A stretch of 64,000 nucleotides of DNA from Gallionella sp. (GTDB lineage Bacteria > Pseudomonadota > Gammaproteobacteria > Burkholderiales > Gallionellaceae). Below the pieces are notes generated by a model. It was not told the DNA's origin. It ran no database searches and worked only from the letters and a program-made list of their open reading frames with translations. Shown here in pieces: positions 9,843 to 20,251 of the stretch; within the stretch, counting starts at the first letter, position 1, and each line of letters begins with the position of its first letter. Both the position numbers and the translations under genes were made by a program. Location: contig JAUSAO010000114.1 of assembly GCA_030652475.1 (NCBI GenBank), positions 1 to 64,000 of the forward strand, read 5' to 3'.

Positions 9843-11317
9843 AGCCCATTCCGTCGCACAAGTTAGCGTTGCGCTACCTGACACTCATTGGCTGGCTGCT
9901 CACATTCGTATTGGTCGCCGCCGCACAAGCAACTTCCCTCCCCCCATCTGTAAAAAACGAACTGAAAAAAGCCAACATCCCGCAATCCGGCATTGCGATC
10001 GTGGTGCAGGAAATCGGCAGGCCAAAACCGTTGCTCCGCCTCAATGCCGCACAAGCGATGAATCCGGCCTCGACCATGAAGCTGCTCACCACTTTTGCAG
10101 CGCTTGACCTGCTCGGCCCCGCCTACACCTGGAAGACTGAGGCGTATCTGGACGGCACGCTGGAAAACGGTGTACTGGATGGCGACCTGATACTCAAGGG
10201 CTATGGCGACCCCAAGTTCACCATAGAACAGTTCTGGCTGTGGCTCACCGAACTGCGTTCGCGCGGGCTGCGCGAGATACGCGGCGATCTGGTGCTGGAC
10301 CGCAGACACTTCGACCTACCGCCGTTTGATTCAGGCGCGTTCGACAACGACCCGGTGCGCGCCTACAACGTCGGCCCCGACGCGCTACTGCTCAACTTCA
10401 ACACCCTGCGGCTGCGCTACCTGCCGACAGGAGACGCGCTTAACGTGTTCGCCGAACCGCCGCTGGACGGCATCACGCTGGACAACCGGCTCGCCCCGCA
10501 ACCGTCCGGCGACTGCAGAAACTGGGATGACGGCATAGACGTACAACCGCACGGTGACAGCGTCGTGCTGCAAGGCGGCTACCCCGGCGAGTGCGGCGAA
10601 CGCGAGCACAACCTCAACCTGATGCCGCACACCCGCTATGTCGAAGCCGTGTTCCGCGCGCTGTGGAAAGAGCTGGGCGGCACGCTGCAAGGCAGACAGC
10701 ACGAGGGCGCTGCAGGCGACCACGCACTGTTGTTTTCGACGCATCGCTCCGAACCGCTCGGCTTGACCATCCGCGACATCAACAAATACAGCAACAACGT
10801 GATGGCCAGACAACTATTCCTGACACTAGGCGACACTTCGCCGCAGCACGCGGAAAACGACGACGAAGCCAACACGCCGCAGGTGATCGCCCCGCAAACC
10901 CTATCCATCGCACGCAGCGTGCAGACCGTGCATGACTGGCTGCAGCAGCAAAATCTGGATTTTCCCGAACTGGTGCTGGAGAACGGCGCGGGTCTGTCGC
11001 GCATCGAACGCATCAGCGCCGATCACATGGCAACGTTGCTGCAACGTGCGGCAATCCACCCGCTGAGCGCCGAACTGCAAGCCTCGCTGCCCATACTCGG
11101 CGTGGACGGCACGATGCGCAAACGGCTGAAAGAGCACGCGTCCTCCGGTCACGCCCACCTCAAGGGCGGCACGCTGGAAGGCGTTAAAACGCTTGCAGGC
11201 TATGTACGCTCAAAATCAGGAAAAGAATGGGTAGTGGTGTGCTTCATCAACGACCCCAACGCGCGCAATGGCAAAGCTGCACAGGACGCGCTGGTTGAGT
11301 GGGTACAGGGAAGGTGA
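9839..11317 (+). CDS. dacB: D-alanyl-D-alanine carboxypeptidase/endopeptidase (PBP4 type)
   Basis: This 492-residue periplasmic peptidoglycan hydrolase has an N-terminal signal/anchor helix (about 13-30). The class C penicillin-binding motifs are S78-T-M-K81 (nucleophile), S318-N-N and K442-G-G. The third motif is usually KTG, so the central Gly in HLKGGTLEGV is a variation worth noting. A large insertion domain between the first two motifs fits PBP4. It starts inside the bioA stop, an unusual operon partner. Confidence 0.9.
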   Translation: MKPIPSHKLALRYLTLIGWLLTFVLVAAAQATSLPPSVKNELKKANIPQSGIAIVVQEIGRPKPLLRLNAAQAMNPASTMKLLTTFAALDLLGPAYTWKTEAYLDGTLENGVLDGDLILKGYGDPKFTIEQFWLWLTELRSRGLREIRGDLVLDRRHFDLPPFDSGAFDNDPVRAYNVGPDALLLNFNTLRLRYLPTGDALNVFAEPPLDGITLDNRLAPQPSGDCRNWDDGIDVQPHGDSVVLQGGYPGECGEREHNLNLMPHTRYVEAVFRALWKELGGTLQGRQHEGAAGDHALLFSTHRSEPLGLTIRDINKYSNNVMARQLFLTLGDTSPQHAENDDEANTPQVIAPQTLSIARSVQTVHDWLQQQNLDFPELVLENGAGLSRIERISADHMATLLQRAAIHPLSAELQASLPILGVDGTMRKRLKEHASSGHAHLKGGTLEGVKTLAGYVRSKSGKEWVVVCFINDPNARNGKAAQDALVEWVQGR

Positions 11318-11440
11318 TAGTCCTTTATAAGTCCTGATAAGTATTGACTTATCCCATGCCTTTAACTTACATTGCACATCGGTGCAATACACCTTTACGG
11401 AAAATCTAGCCAACCCTAACAATTGAAGCAAAATTCAGCG

Positions 11441-11809
11441 ATGGCAAATGAAACTGAACGCTTTTTAGTTATCTCAAAAACGTTTGATGTAATTAAAGAT
11501 ATTGTCAAAGGTGCGACCTACATCGCTCTAGCATACTGGGCATTTCGTGCTATTGACGTGTTATCTGGCAAGCAGACCGATGCCTCATTGCTCGTTGGCT
11601 ACTTTACTTCTCAAGAAAATGATTACGGCTTGCCATGGCTAATCGCCATGATCGGAGTTGCATATGGATTTTTTGAGAGGCGATTAAGATTGCGAAAAAC
11701 AGAGTACTTACATAAACATAACCTTGAACTTGAAAAGCGAATTGATGCCAAAAGGCAGAGTAGTAATTTATTGCCGACTGGTGAAACCAATCCAAAGGAC
11801 GAGCTATGA
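11441..11809 (+). CDS. Unknown small membrane protein, first of a pair
   Basis: No family was recognised. The 122-residue product has a hydrophobic segment near 23-45 and a second near 62-80. A strongly basic stretch (FFERRLRLRKTEYLHKHNLELEKRIDAKRQ) and a polar tail follow, the pattern of a small two-pass protein with a cytoplasmic coiled-coil-like tail. The ATG at 11441 is preferred to an in-frame TTG at 11423. The coding sequence is visibly AT-richer than the surrounding genes. Its TGA overlaps the next ATG by 4 bases, so the two proteins are probably made together. Confidence 0.6.
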   Translation: MANETERFLVISKTFDVIKDIVKGATYIALAYWAFRAIDVLSGKQTDASLLVGYFTSQENDYGLPWLIAMIGVAYGFFERRLRLRKTEYLHKHNLELEKRIDAKRQSSNLLPTGETNPKDEL

Positions 11810-12366
11810 ACATTTACGCGAATACCATAAACACTATTGAACTAACCGTAGCAATTGCATTTCTTGTATGGTTCTTTTACGGGCCGTGGAATAGATTTGT
11901 CATTGACCTTGCCAGACAAAATTTGTTTGAGTTAAGAGACGAAGTATTTTTACTGGCTGCTGATAACAAACTAGAATTTTCTTCTGACATATATTGCCTG
12001 CTTCGTGAACGCCTTAATAAGATGATTCGCTTTTGCCATCACATGACTTTAGCCAATCTAATTGCCACACGACCTGCTGCGAAATCAAATCAGGCAAGCC
12101 GTGATGTTTTGACCTTAATTCGCGCGATCCCCGACCGCGAACTGGCCAGAAAACTGGAGAAAAATTACATATATGCGCTCATAATAATGCTGGGCGCGAT
12201 GTTTCTGCGCTCATTTGCTCTAATTCTTCCGTTTGTGTTGTTATTGCCAATCGCTATAGTCCTTGAACTCTTAAAAGGCGTAGGAAAATCTAACCCAATA
12301 GTAACCAAAGTACGCCATGCGGTTGAGCGTGATATTGATCTTGAATCTGCAGTACGTTGCAGTTAG
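11806..12366 (+). CDS. Unknown membrane protein, second of a pair
   Basis: No family was recognised. The 186-residue product has one hydrophobic segment at about 11-26 and a strong double hydrophobic region at about 123-155 (IIMLGAMFLRSFALILPF onward). A predicted cytoplasmic helical domain lies between them. Codon usage and base composition match the preceding AT-richer gene rather than bioA-dacB, which suggests the pair arrived together by transfer. It ends 67 bases before the convergent ubiD gene. Confidence 0.6.
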   Translation: MNIYANTINTIELTVAIAFLVWFFYGPWNRFVIDLARQNLFELRDEVFLLAADNKLEFSSDIYCLLRERLNKMIRFCHHMTLANLIATRPAAKSNQASRDVLTLIRAIPDRELARKLEKNYIYALIIMLGAMFLRSFALILPFVLLLPIAIVLELLKGVGKSNPIVTKVRHAVERDIDLESAVRCS

Positions 12367-12433
12367 CCACATAACACATCCCTCGAAATAGATTAGTAGC
12401 ACGATAAACGGAGGGCGTTCGCCCACCCCCGAA

Positions 12434-13897
12434 TCACAGCCCTAACTCACCCCACATCGCATCCACCCTGGCCTTCACCGCTTCATCCATCACGATGGTC
12501 GTGCCCCATTCGCGCTGGGTCTCGCCCGGCCATTTGTTGGTCGCGTCCAGCCCCATCTTGCCGCCCAGACCGGATACCGGACTGGCAAAATCGAGGTAGT
12601 CGATCGGTGTATTTTCGACCAGCAGGGTGTCGCGCACCGGGTCCATGCGAGTGGTAATCGCCCAGATGACCTCCTGCCAACTACGGATGTCGATATCGTC
12701 ATCCACGACGATGATGAATTTTGTATACATGAACTGCCGCAGATAAGACCAGATGCCGAACATTACGCGCTTGGCGTGTCCGGCATATTGTTTCCTGATG
12801 CTGACGATGGCCATGCGGTAGCTGCAGCCTTCCGGCGGCAGATAGAAATCGGCTATTTCCGGGAATTGCTTCTGCAGCAGCGGCACGAATACTTCATTGA
12901 GCGCCACGCCCAGCATAGCCGGTTCGTCCGGCGGCTTGCCGGTATAGGTGGAATGGTAGATGGGGTCACGGCGCATCGTGATGCGCTCTATGGTGAACAC
13001 CGGAAATTTATCCTGCTCGTTATAGTAGCCGGTATGGTCGCCGTATGGCCCTTCCAGCGCCATTTTGTCAGGATGGATCACGCCTTCCAATACAATTTCG
13101 CTACTGGCAGGCACTTGCAGATCACTGCCGAAGCACTTCACCAACTCGGTCTTGCTGCCGCGCAGCAATCCCGCGAACTGGTATTCGGACAAACTATCCG
13201 GCACGGGTGTGACCGCACCCAATATTGTCGCCGGGTCAGCACCTATCACCACCGCGACCGGAAAGGGTTGGCCGGGGTTCTGCTGACAATGCTCGCGAAA
13301 ATCCAGCGCACCGCCGCGATGCGCCAGCCAGCGCATGATGACTTTGTTCGGCGCAATCACCTGCTGGCGATAGATGCCGAGATTCTGGCGTGATTTGGCT
13401 GGGCCTCTGGTCACCACCAAGCCCCAGGTAATCAGCGGCGCGACGTCACCCGGCCAGCAATGCTGGATGGGCAAACGACCCAAGTCCACCTCGTCACCCT
13501 CCCACATCACATCCTGACACGGCGCACTGGACAGCACCTTGGGCGACATGCTCAGCACCTGCTTGAGTACCGGCCATTTTTCCCAGGCATCTTTCAGGCC
13601 TTTTGGCGGCTCCGGCTCTTTCAGATAGGCCAGCAACTTGCCCACTTCGCGCAGCGCCATTACCGATTCCTCGCCCATACCCAGCGCGACGCGACGCGGT
13701 GTGCCAAACAGATTGGCCAGCACAGGCATGCTGTGCCCGACCACATTTTCAAACAGTATCGCCGGACCTTGCGCGCGCAACACCCGGTCGCATATCTCGG
13801 TCATTTCCAGATGCGTGGAGACCGGCGCAGTCACGCGTTTCAACTCGCCAATTTTCTCTAATTGCGCGATAAAATCGCGTAAGTCACGGTATTTCAT
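12434..13897 (-). CDS. ubiD: UbiD prenyl-hydroxybenzoate decarboxylase
   Basis: UbiD removes the carboxyl group from 3-octaprenyl-4-hydroxybenzoate in ubiquinone synthesis, using prenylated FMN supplied by UbiX. The 487-residue product begins [21 protein letters not shown] and has the family segments [13 protein letters not shown] and [20 protein letters not shown]. The ATG at 13897 is chosen because this is the family N-terminus; the nine upstream residues are encoded by repeat DNA. ubiC, ubiA and a UbiH-type hydroxylase lie elsewhere in the window. Confidence 0.95.
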   Translation of the reverse strand: MKYRDLRDFIAQLEKIGELKRVTAPVSTHLEMTEICDRVLRAQGPAILFENVVGHSMPVLANLFGTPRRVALGMGEESVMALREVGKLLAYLKEPEPPKGLKDAWEKWPVLKQVLSMSPKVLSSAPCQDVMWEGDEVDLGRLPIQHCWPGDVAPLITWGLVVTRGPAKSRQNLGIYRQQVIAPNKVIMRWLAHRGGALDFREHCQQNPGQPFPVAVVIGADPATILGAVTPVPDSLSEYQFAGLLRGSKTELVKCFGSDLQVPASSEIVLEGVIHPDKMALEGPYGDHTGYYNEQDKFPVFTIERITMRRDPIYHSTYTGKPPDEPAMLGVALNEVFVPLLQKQFPEIADFYLPPEGCSYRMAIVSIRKQYAGHAKRVMFGIWSYLRQFMYTKFIIVVDDDIDIRSWQEVIWAITTRMDPVRDTLLVENTPIDYLDFASPVSGLGGKMGLDATNKWPGETQREWGTTIVMDEAVKARVDAMWGELGL

Positions 13898-13899
13898 TT

Positions 13900-13937
13900 C
13901 CCTCTCCCCGCCCCTCTCCCGCACGCGGGCGAGGGAA
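13900..13937. repeat. CCCTCTCCC-type palindromic repeat
   Basis: A C-rich tract (CCCTCTCCCCGCCCCTCTCC from about 13900) is followed by GCGGGCGAGGGA, forming an inverted repeat between ubiD and the acyltransferase genes. The same family appears inside mod (44308-44370) and before nadD (54409-54448). Confidence 0.55.
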
Positions 13938-13944
13938 ATTTACT

Positions 13945-14817
13945 TCAATAAAATCTTTTTTCGCCTTCCGGCCTGGTTTTAAAGCGTTTATGCAGCCAAA
14001 AATATTGTTCCGGCATTTCCAGTATGCGCTGCTCAATGAATTCATTCATGCGCCTTGCATCAGCAGCGCTGTCACCGCTCGGATAATTCTCCCACGCGGG
14101 ATAGAAAGTCAGCACATAACCTTCACCACCCGGCAATATCCGCGTGACGCTGGGCACGACTTTCGCACCCGCCATCTGCGCGATGCGTGACACCGAGGTC
14201 ATGGTCGCGGCAGGCACGCCAAAGAAGGGAATAAACACCCCATCTTTGACACCCTGATCTTGATCGGGCGGATAGATGAACGGCATGCCCGCACGCATTC
14301 CCTTGAGAATGGGACGCAACCCCTGCTGACGGGAATAGAGGTACTGCTTGCGGAACCGGGCGCGCTTCCTCAAAAGCAGTCCGGTCAAATAAAGGTTTTT
14401 CTGGTTGGCATACATGCATACCGTATCGGTGTGCTGCGCGACCCACTGCCCGCCCGCATCCATCCCGATGAAATGCGGCGTGAGCAGTATGGCAGATTTG
14501 TCCTTGACGGCCTCAAAATGCTCGATACCCTCGACGCGAATCAAGCCACGTATGCGTTCGGCGCTCGACCACCACAGAATGCTGCGCTCGATAATGCCGC
14601 GACCGAACATCTTGAAGTGATCGCGCATCAGCTTCTTGCGCGCTTGAATGCTCATATCGGGAAAGCACAACTTCAAATTGATGTCGCCCACGCGGCGGCG
14701 CTCTGCGGCCAGCAGAAAAAGCAGCATCCCGACACCCTTGCCGATGGCGACAATGAGGCGAAACGGCAGCCAGTGAATCAACCACAAAATAAAAACACCC
14801 AGCCTTACCAACATCAC
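13945..14817 (-). CDS. Lipid A late acyltransferase (LpxL/HtrB family), copy with HX4D
   Basis: This 290-residue inner-membrane protein has an N-terminal hydrophobic anchor (about 5-36) and the catalytic HX4D motif HFIGMD. YPPDQDQGVKDGVFIPFFG follows, typical of LpxL-type enzymes that add secondary fatty acids to Kdo2-lipid IVA. The second member of the family is encoded directly upstream with a 4-base overlap. The pair could supply the two secondary acyl chains, or one could act on ornithine or other lipids. Confidence 0.87.
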   Translation of the reverse strand: MMLVRLGVFILWLIHWLPFRLIVAIGKGVGMLLFLLAAERRRVGDINLKLCFPDMSIQARKKLMRDHFKMFGRGIIERSILWWSSAERIRGLIRVEGIEHFEAVKDKSAILLTPHFIGMDAGGQWVAQHTDTVCMYANQKNLYLTGLLLRKRARFRKQYLYSRQQGLRPILKGMRAGMPFIYPPDQDQGVKDGVFIPFFGVPAATMTSVSRIAQMAGAKVVPSVTRILPGGEGYVLTFYPAWENYPSGDSAADARRMNEFIEQRILEMPEQYFWLHKRFKTRPEGEKRFY

Positions 14818-15674
14818 GACTCCCTGATCGCCGGCAGCACGCCGCGCGGAACTTTATAACGGTTGTAGCTCCACAAATATTGTGCGGGAAACTGACGAAT
14901 CAAACGCTCCAGTGCCGCATTGATCTGCAGCGGAACAGATCGCTCAAAATCCAGCAGTAAAGGTTCAAAACGTATGACGTATCCCTGCGCCTGTCGCTCG
15001 GCGCTGGTAAGCAACACCGCAGCACCACTGGCTTGCGCCAACCTGCCCACCAGCGTCATGGTATAGGCGGGGCGGCCAAAAAAATCTGCCCATTCGCCCT
15101 CTCCCACACTTGGCACCTGATCCGGCAGCAAGCCAATGGCCTCGCCACGCCTGAGCGCCTTGTACAACAAGCGAACGCCGCTTACATCCGCTTTGGCCAG
15201 CCTGACCTGTCCGCGCTCACGACCGCCTCGCATTACGCCTTCCAGCCATCCCAATCTGGGTGGGCGGTAGAGCACGGTAATCGGTAAATGTTGTGCCATA
15301 TACAGCGAAGCAATTTCGAAACAACCCAGATGCGGTGTCAGAAAGATAATGCCCTTGCCTCGCGCCCGAGCGGCTTCAACATATTCCATTCCCCGGCACT
15401 CCGATACGCTGTTTACCACGACACCGTAGGGTCTACCCCAAATCCAGGGCAACTCAACCAGGCTCTTGCCCGCTTCTGCGATACTCGCAGACAGCAGACC
15501 ATGTTTATCATCCGGAGAAAAACCGGCCTGTTGCAGATTTTCCCGCATGCGTGCTGCATACTGCCCTGACAGCACATAGGTCAGTCGCCCGAGCAGCGCG
15601 CCCAGGCGGTGCAAAATGCACAGCGGCAGGAAAGATAACAAGCGAAATATGTTTTTTAAAAAAAAAGTAGTCAT
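14814..15674 (-). CDS. Lipid A late acyltransferase (LpxL/LpxM family), copy with HX4E
   Basis: This 286-residue relative of the next gene has an N-terminal hydrophobic segment (about 6-33). The catalytic motif is HLGCFE, an HX4E variant, and LLPDQVPSVGEGEWADFFGRPAYTMTL follows in the substrate region. The ATG at 15674 is preferred to a TTG six codons upstream. Its stop overlaps the next start, so the two acyltransferases are co-translated. It is divergent from metK. Confidence 0.85.
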   Translation of the reverse strand: MTTFFLKNIFRLLSFLPLCILHRLGALLGRLTYVLSGQYAARMRENLQQAGFSPDDKHGLLSASIAEAGKSLVELPWIWGRPYGVVVNSVSECRGMEYVEAARARGKGIIFLTPHLGCFEIASLYMAQHLPITVLYRPPRLGWLEGVMRGGRERGQVRLAKADVSGVRLLYKALRRGEAIGLLPDQVPSVGEGEWADFFGRPAYTMTLVGRLAQASGAAVLLTSAERQAQGYVIRFEPLLLDFERSVPLQINAALERLIRQFPAQYLWSYNRYKVPRGVLPAIRES

Positions 15675-15752
15675 GTGTGGCGATGCTAGCAAGTTTTACG
15701 CAATTTGCTAGAATGCTGGTCTTTTAAATTATTCATAAGTGAGCGAGGGGCC

Positions 15753-16916
<1,164 letters not shown>

Positions 16917-17168
16917 GACCTCGCCTGCGGCGCTTGTCGGTATTTCGACGAAGAGTCATCTTCACGTAAGTGGGTATGACTCGCAGTCAAAACACCTTAG
17001 GGAAACGCTGCTTAAATCGCCTTGCCTTTAGCCGCGAGGCGCGTAGCGACGTGGCGCGTCATTGCGGGCAACGCGAAGCAATCCAGAGATTTTTCGTTTT
17101 GAGCGCCGACTGGATTGCCATGCTACGCAGCTCGCAAAAAACAGGATTTGCGTTTATAATCCGCGTCC
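16917..17168. other. Intergenic spacer with repeat fragments between metK and the SAH riboswitch
   Basis: No gene is seen. At 16997-17019 lies a sequence close to one end of the element at 18744-18860 (TTAGGGAAACGCTG). At 17078-17086 and 17110-17118 an inverted pair GCAATCCAG/CTGGATTGC with GCGCGTCATTGCGGGC upstream resembles another widespread intergenic repeat. These occupy most of the spacer. Confidence 0.5.
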
Positions 17169-17240
17169 TCCGAGAGGTGCTGCAGCGGGTTTGAACGCCC
17201 CCGTCAGGCTCGGAAAGTGATTCTGCATCAACGGCACCTA
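17169..17240 (+). ncRNA. SAH riboswitch upstream of ahcY
   Basis: TCCGAG at 17169-17174 pairs with CTCGGA at 17209-17214 as P1. The conserved core GAGGTGCTGCAGC and CCGTCAGGCTCGG match the S-adenosylhomocysteine riboswitch. GGTGC at 17176-17180 can pair with GCACC at 17234-17238 to form the expected pseudoknot. In this class, binding of SAH turns the downstream gene on, and here that gene is SAH hydrolase, 31 bases further on. Confidence 0.9.
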
Positions 17241-17271
17241 TTCATTAACCAATACAATGAATGGAGTTTTT

Positions 17272-18702
17272 ATGAACGCTGTTGCAAACGGATTCACCGA
17301 CTATATCGTCGCAGACATGTCTCTGGCCGCATGGGGCCGCAAGGAACTGGCCATCGCCGAAATCGAAATGCCTGGCCTGATGGCCATCCGCAAGGAGTTC
17401 GCAGTAACCCAACCGCTCAAGGGCGCGCGCATCACCGGCTCTTTGCACATGACCATCCAGACCGGCGTGCTGATTGAGACACTGCAAGCACTGGGCGCGG
17501 AAGTGCGCTGGGCTTCGTGCAATATTTACTCTACACAGGATCACGCTGCGGCTGCGATCGTCGCAACCGGTACACCCGTTTTCGCAGTCAAGGGCGAAAC
17601 ACTGACTGAATATTGGGATTACACCCACCGCATCTTTGAATGGAAAGACGGCGGCCTGTCCAACATGATTCTGGACGACGGCGGCGATGCAACGCTGTTG
17701 CTGCATCTGGGCGCGCGCGCCGAGAAAGACGCATCGTTGCTGAATAACCCAGGCTCCGAAGAAGAAATTTGCCTGTTCAATTCGATCAAGGCCAAGCTGG
17801 CAGTCGATAACACCTGGTATTCCACTCGTCTGGCCGCCATCATGGGCGTGACCGAAGAAACCACCACCGGCGTACATCGTCTGTACCAGATGCATGAGCG
17901 CGGCGAACTGAAATTCCCTGCGATCAACGTCAACGACTCCGTCACCAAGTCCAAGTTCGACAACCTGTATGGCTGCCGTGAATCGCTGGTTGATGCGATC
18001 AAACGTGCCACTGACGTGATGATTGCGGGCAAGATCGCGGTGATCGTCGGTTACGGCGACGTGGGCAAAGGCTCCGCACAAGCGATGCGCGCGCTGTCCG
18101 CTCAGGTATGGGTGACTGAGATCGATCCTATCTGCGCACTGCAGGCCGCAATGGAAGGTTATCGCGTCGTGACCATGGATTATGCGTGTGAGCATGGCGA
18201 CATCTTCGTCACCACCACCGGCAACTACCATGTCATCACCCATGACCACATGGCGAAAATGAAAAACAACGCCATCGTGTCCAACATCGGCCATTTCGAC
18301 AACGAAATCGACGTTGCGTCCCTCAAGCAATACACTTGGGAAAACATCAAGCCACAGGTTGATCACGTGATCTTCCCCCCTAGCGAGGACAAGCCGGACG
18401 GCAAGCGCATCCTGCTGCTGGCTGAAGGTCGTCTGGTCAACCTGGGTTGTGGCACCGGCCATCCGTCCTATGTGATGTCATCGAGCTTCGCCAACCAGAC
18501 CATCGCGCAGATCGAACTGTTTACCCGCCTCGACCAGTATCCTGTCGGCGTTTACACTCTGCCCAAGCACCTGGATGAGAAAGTCGCACGTTTGCAACTG
18601 ACCACGCTGAATGCGCAACTGAGCGAGTTGACAGACCAGCAGGCAGCTTACATCGGCGTACCCAAGAACGGCCCTTACAAGGCTGATCACTACCGCTATT
18701 AG
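17272..18702 (+). CDS. ahcY: Adenosylhomocysteinase
   Basis: SAH hydrolase splits S-adenosylhomocysteine to homocysteine and adenosine, removing the inhibitor of methyltransferases. The 476-residue product shows the NAD-binding [15 protein letters not shown] near 261-275. [10 protein letters not shown] lies in the active-site region and the C-terminus KADHYRY is typical. ATG 17272 is preferred to ATG 17257 because TGGAG precedes it. Control is by the SAH riboswitch just upstream, so substrate induces its own removal. Confidence 0.97.
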   Translation: MNAVANGFTDYIVADMSLAAWGRKELAIAEIEMPGLMAIRKEFAVTQPLKGARITGSLHMTIQTGVLIETLQALGAEVRWASCNIYSTQDHAAAAIVATGTPVFAVKGETLTEYWDYTHRIFEWKDGGLSNMILDDGGDATLLLHLGARAEKDASLLNNPGSEEEICLFNSIKAKLAVDNTWYSTRLAAIMGVTEETTTGVHRLYQMHERGELKFPAINVNDSVTKSKFDNLYGCRESLVDAIKRATDVMIAGKIAVIVGYGDVGKGSAQAMRALSAQVWVTEIDPICALQAAMEGYRVVTMDYACEHGDIFVTTTGNYHVITHDHMAKMKNNAIVSNIGHFDNEIDVASLKQYTWENIKPQVDHVIFPPSEDKPDGKRILLLAEGRLVNLGCGTGHPSYVMSSSFANQTIAQIELFTRLDQYPVGVYTLPKHLDEKVARLQLTTLNAQLSELTDQQAAYIGVPKNGPYKADHYRY

Positions 18703-18743
18703 AAGCAGGAACGAGGACTGAGGACTGAGGGTTGAGTTAAAAT

Positions 18744-18860
18744 CTAGGGAAACGCTGATTTATTCGTCATCCCCGCGAAAGCGGGGATCCAGTGCCTTTA
18801 TCTAACTGGGTTCCCGCCTACGCGGGAACGACAAAACCGAATAAATCAGCGCTTCCCTAG
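18744..18860. repeat. 117-bp MITE-like element with 23-bp terminal inverted repeats
   Basis: The ends 18744-18766 (CTAGGGAAACGCTGATTTA...) and 18838-18860 match as inverted repeats at 22 of 23 positions. Inside, each half holds a smaller palindrome (CCCCGCGAAAGCGGGG near 18771-18786 and TTCCCGCCTACGCGGGAA near 18811-18828). Single ends of the same family occur at 16997-17019 and about 21982-22003. There is no coding capacity, so it would be mobilised in trans. Confidence 0.75.
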
Positions 18861-18933
18861 GCAACTGGCTTTCCTCGATCCAAAATCCTGAATTTCCGAT
18901 CCTCGCACCTCAATCCTCATTAAGGAGGTTCTC

Positions 18934-19284
18934 TTGAGACTCATCTTGATCTGGATATTGAATGCACTGGCGTTAATCGCCGTGGCGAATTTCGTACCTG
19001 GTATTCATGTAGAAGGATTCACCGCCGCGCTGATTGCCGCATTCCTGCTGGGACTGGTGAACACGCTGATCCGTCCCTTGTTGTTACTGCTTACTTTGCC
19101 GGTCACCCTGATCACGCTGGGCCTGTTCATTTTCGTGATCAACGGACTGCTGTTCTGGCTGGTTGGTTCGGTACTACGAGACTTTATCGTCGACAGTTTC
19201 TGGCATGGCGTTCTGGGTGCATTGCTGTACAGCCTGTTTACCTGGGCGATGACATCAGCAGCCGCACAATTATTGAGAAAATAA
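18934..19284 (+). CDS. Four-helix phage-holin-superfamily-IV membrane protein (YvlD type)
   Basis: This 116-residue protein is almost entirely hydrophobic, with four predicted helices. The family motif GLVNTLIRPLLLLLTLPVTLITLGLFIFVING lies across residues 40-71. Despite the holin name these chromosomal proteins have no proven lytic role. It starts with TTG at 18934 behind a strong AAGGAGGT site. It sits between ahcY and metF, an association seen in related bacteria, possibly by operon layout only. Confidence 0.82.
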   Translation: MRLILIWILNALALIAVANFVPGIHVEGFTAALIAAFLLGLVNTLIRPLLLLLTLPVTLITLGLFIFVINGLLFWLVGSVLRDFIVDSFWHGVLGALLYSLFTWAMTSAAAQLLRK

Positions 19285-19420
19285 TGCAAATGCATTTTTC
19301 GGGCAAATCGCGGTGTCGCGTGCTCGCTCAATCCTCGCCTATCTTGGCGATATGTCTCGTCTTTCGTTGCGCGGCTCCTTGCGCTTCATCCCGAAATTCT
19401 GAATTTATTGAGGTTTACTA

Positions 19421-20251
19421 ATGAATCACTCACATATCAGTTTCGAATTTTTCCCGCCTCAAACCAATGAAGGTGTGGAAAAACTCACCATCGCGCGCGG
19501 CAAACTCGCCGCGCTCAATCCCGAATTCTTCTCGGTGACCTTCGGCGCGGGCGGCTCCACCCGCGATCGCACGCTGGAGACCGTCACTCAAATCAAGGCC
19601 GAAGGCTTTGATGCCGCCCCCCACCTTTCCTGCGTCGGCTCCACCCGCGAAAACATCCGCGCCATCCTCAAAACCTATCAGGATGCAGGTATCCGCCGCA
19701 TCGTCGCGTTGCGCGGCGATCTGCCGTCCGGCATGGCTACGGCCGGTGAATTCCAGTATGCCAACGAGCTGGTGGAATTCATCCGCACCGAGACCGGCGA
19801 TCATTTCCATCTTGAAGTCGCGGCCTACCCAGAATTTCACCCGCAAGCGAAATCGGCGCACGACGACATCCTCAACTTCAAGCGCAAAATCGATGCGGGT
19901 GCGAATTCTGCAATCACGCAATATTTTTACAACGCAGACAGCTATTTTCACTTCGTGGAAGAATGTCAGAAACTGGGCATTACCGCCCCCATCGTGCCGG
20001 GCATCATGCCCATCGTGCGCTTCTCGCAACTGGCGCGTTTCTCGGATGCCTGTGGCGCGGAAATTCCGCGCTGGATGCGCAAGACCATGGAAGGTTTCGG
20101 CGACGACAACGAATCAGTACAATCCTTTGGTCGCGACGTAGTGACACGCATGTGCGAAAAACTGTTGGCCGGTGGCGCACCCGGCCTGCATTTCTATACG
20201 CTCAACCAGTCTGCGCCCTGCATCGGAATTATAGAAGGGCTATCCCTGTGA
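19421..20251 (+). CDS. metF: 5,10-methylenetetrahydrofolate reductase
   Basis: MetF reduces methylene-THF to methyl-THF, the methyl donor for methionine synthesis, and is FAD dependent. The 276-residue barrel begins with the signature ISFEFFPPQT. It has VTFGAGGSTRDRTLETV near 39-55, VALRGDLP near 95-102 and the FAD-region ITQYFYNADSYFHFVEEC. It completes the metK-ahcY-metF methyl-cycle group. The stop overlaps the next start (GTGA). Confidence 0.96.
   Translation: MNHSHISFEFFPPQTNEGVEKLTIARGKLAALNPEFFSVTFGAGGSTRDRTLETVTQIKAEGFDAAPHLSCVGSTRENIRAILKTYQDAGIRRIVALRGDLPSGMATAGEFQYANELVEFIRTETGDHFHLEVAAYPEFHPQAKSAHDDILNFKRKIDAGANSAITQYFYNADSYFHFVEECQKLGITAPIVPGIMPIVRFSQLARFSDACGAEIPRWMRKTMEGFGDDNESVQSFGRDVVTRMCEKLLAGGAPGLHFYTLNQSAPCIGIIEGLSL

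Noticed and set aside
17245-18462. Open frame of 405 codons opposite ahcY
   Set aside because: It is antisense to a complete, well-conserved ahcY, with no start context of its own.
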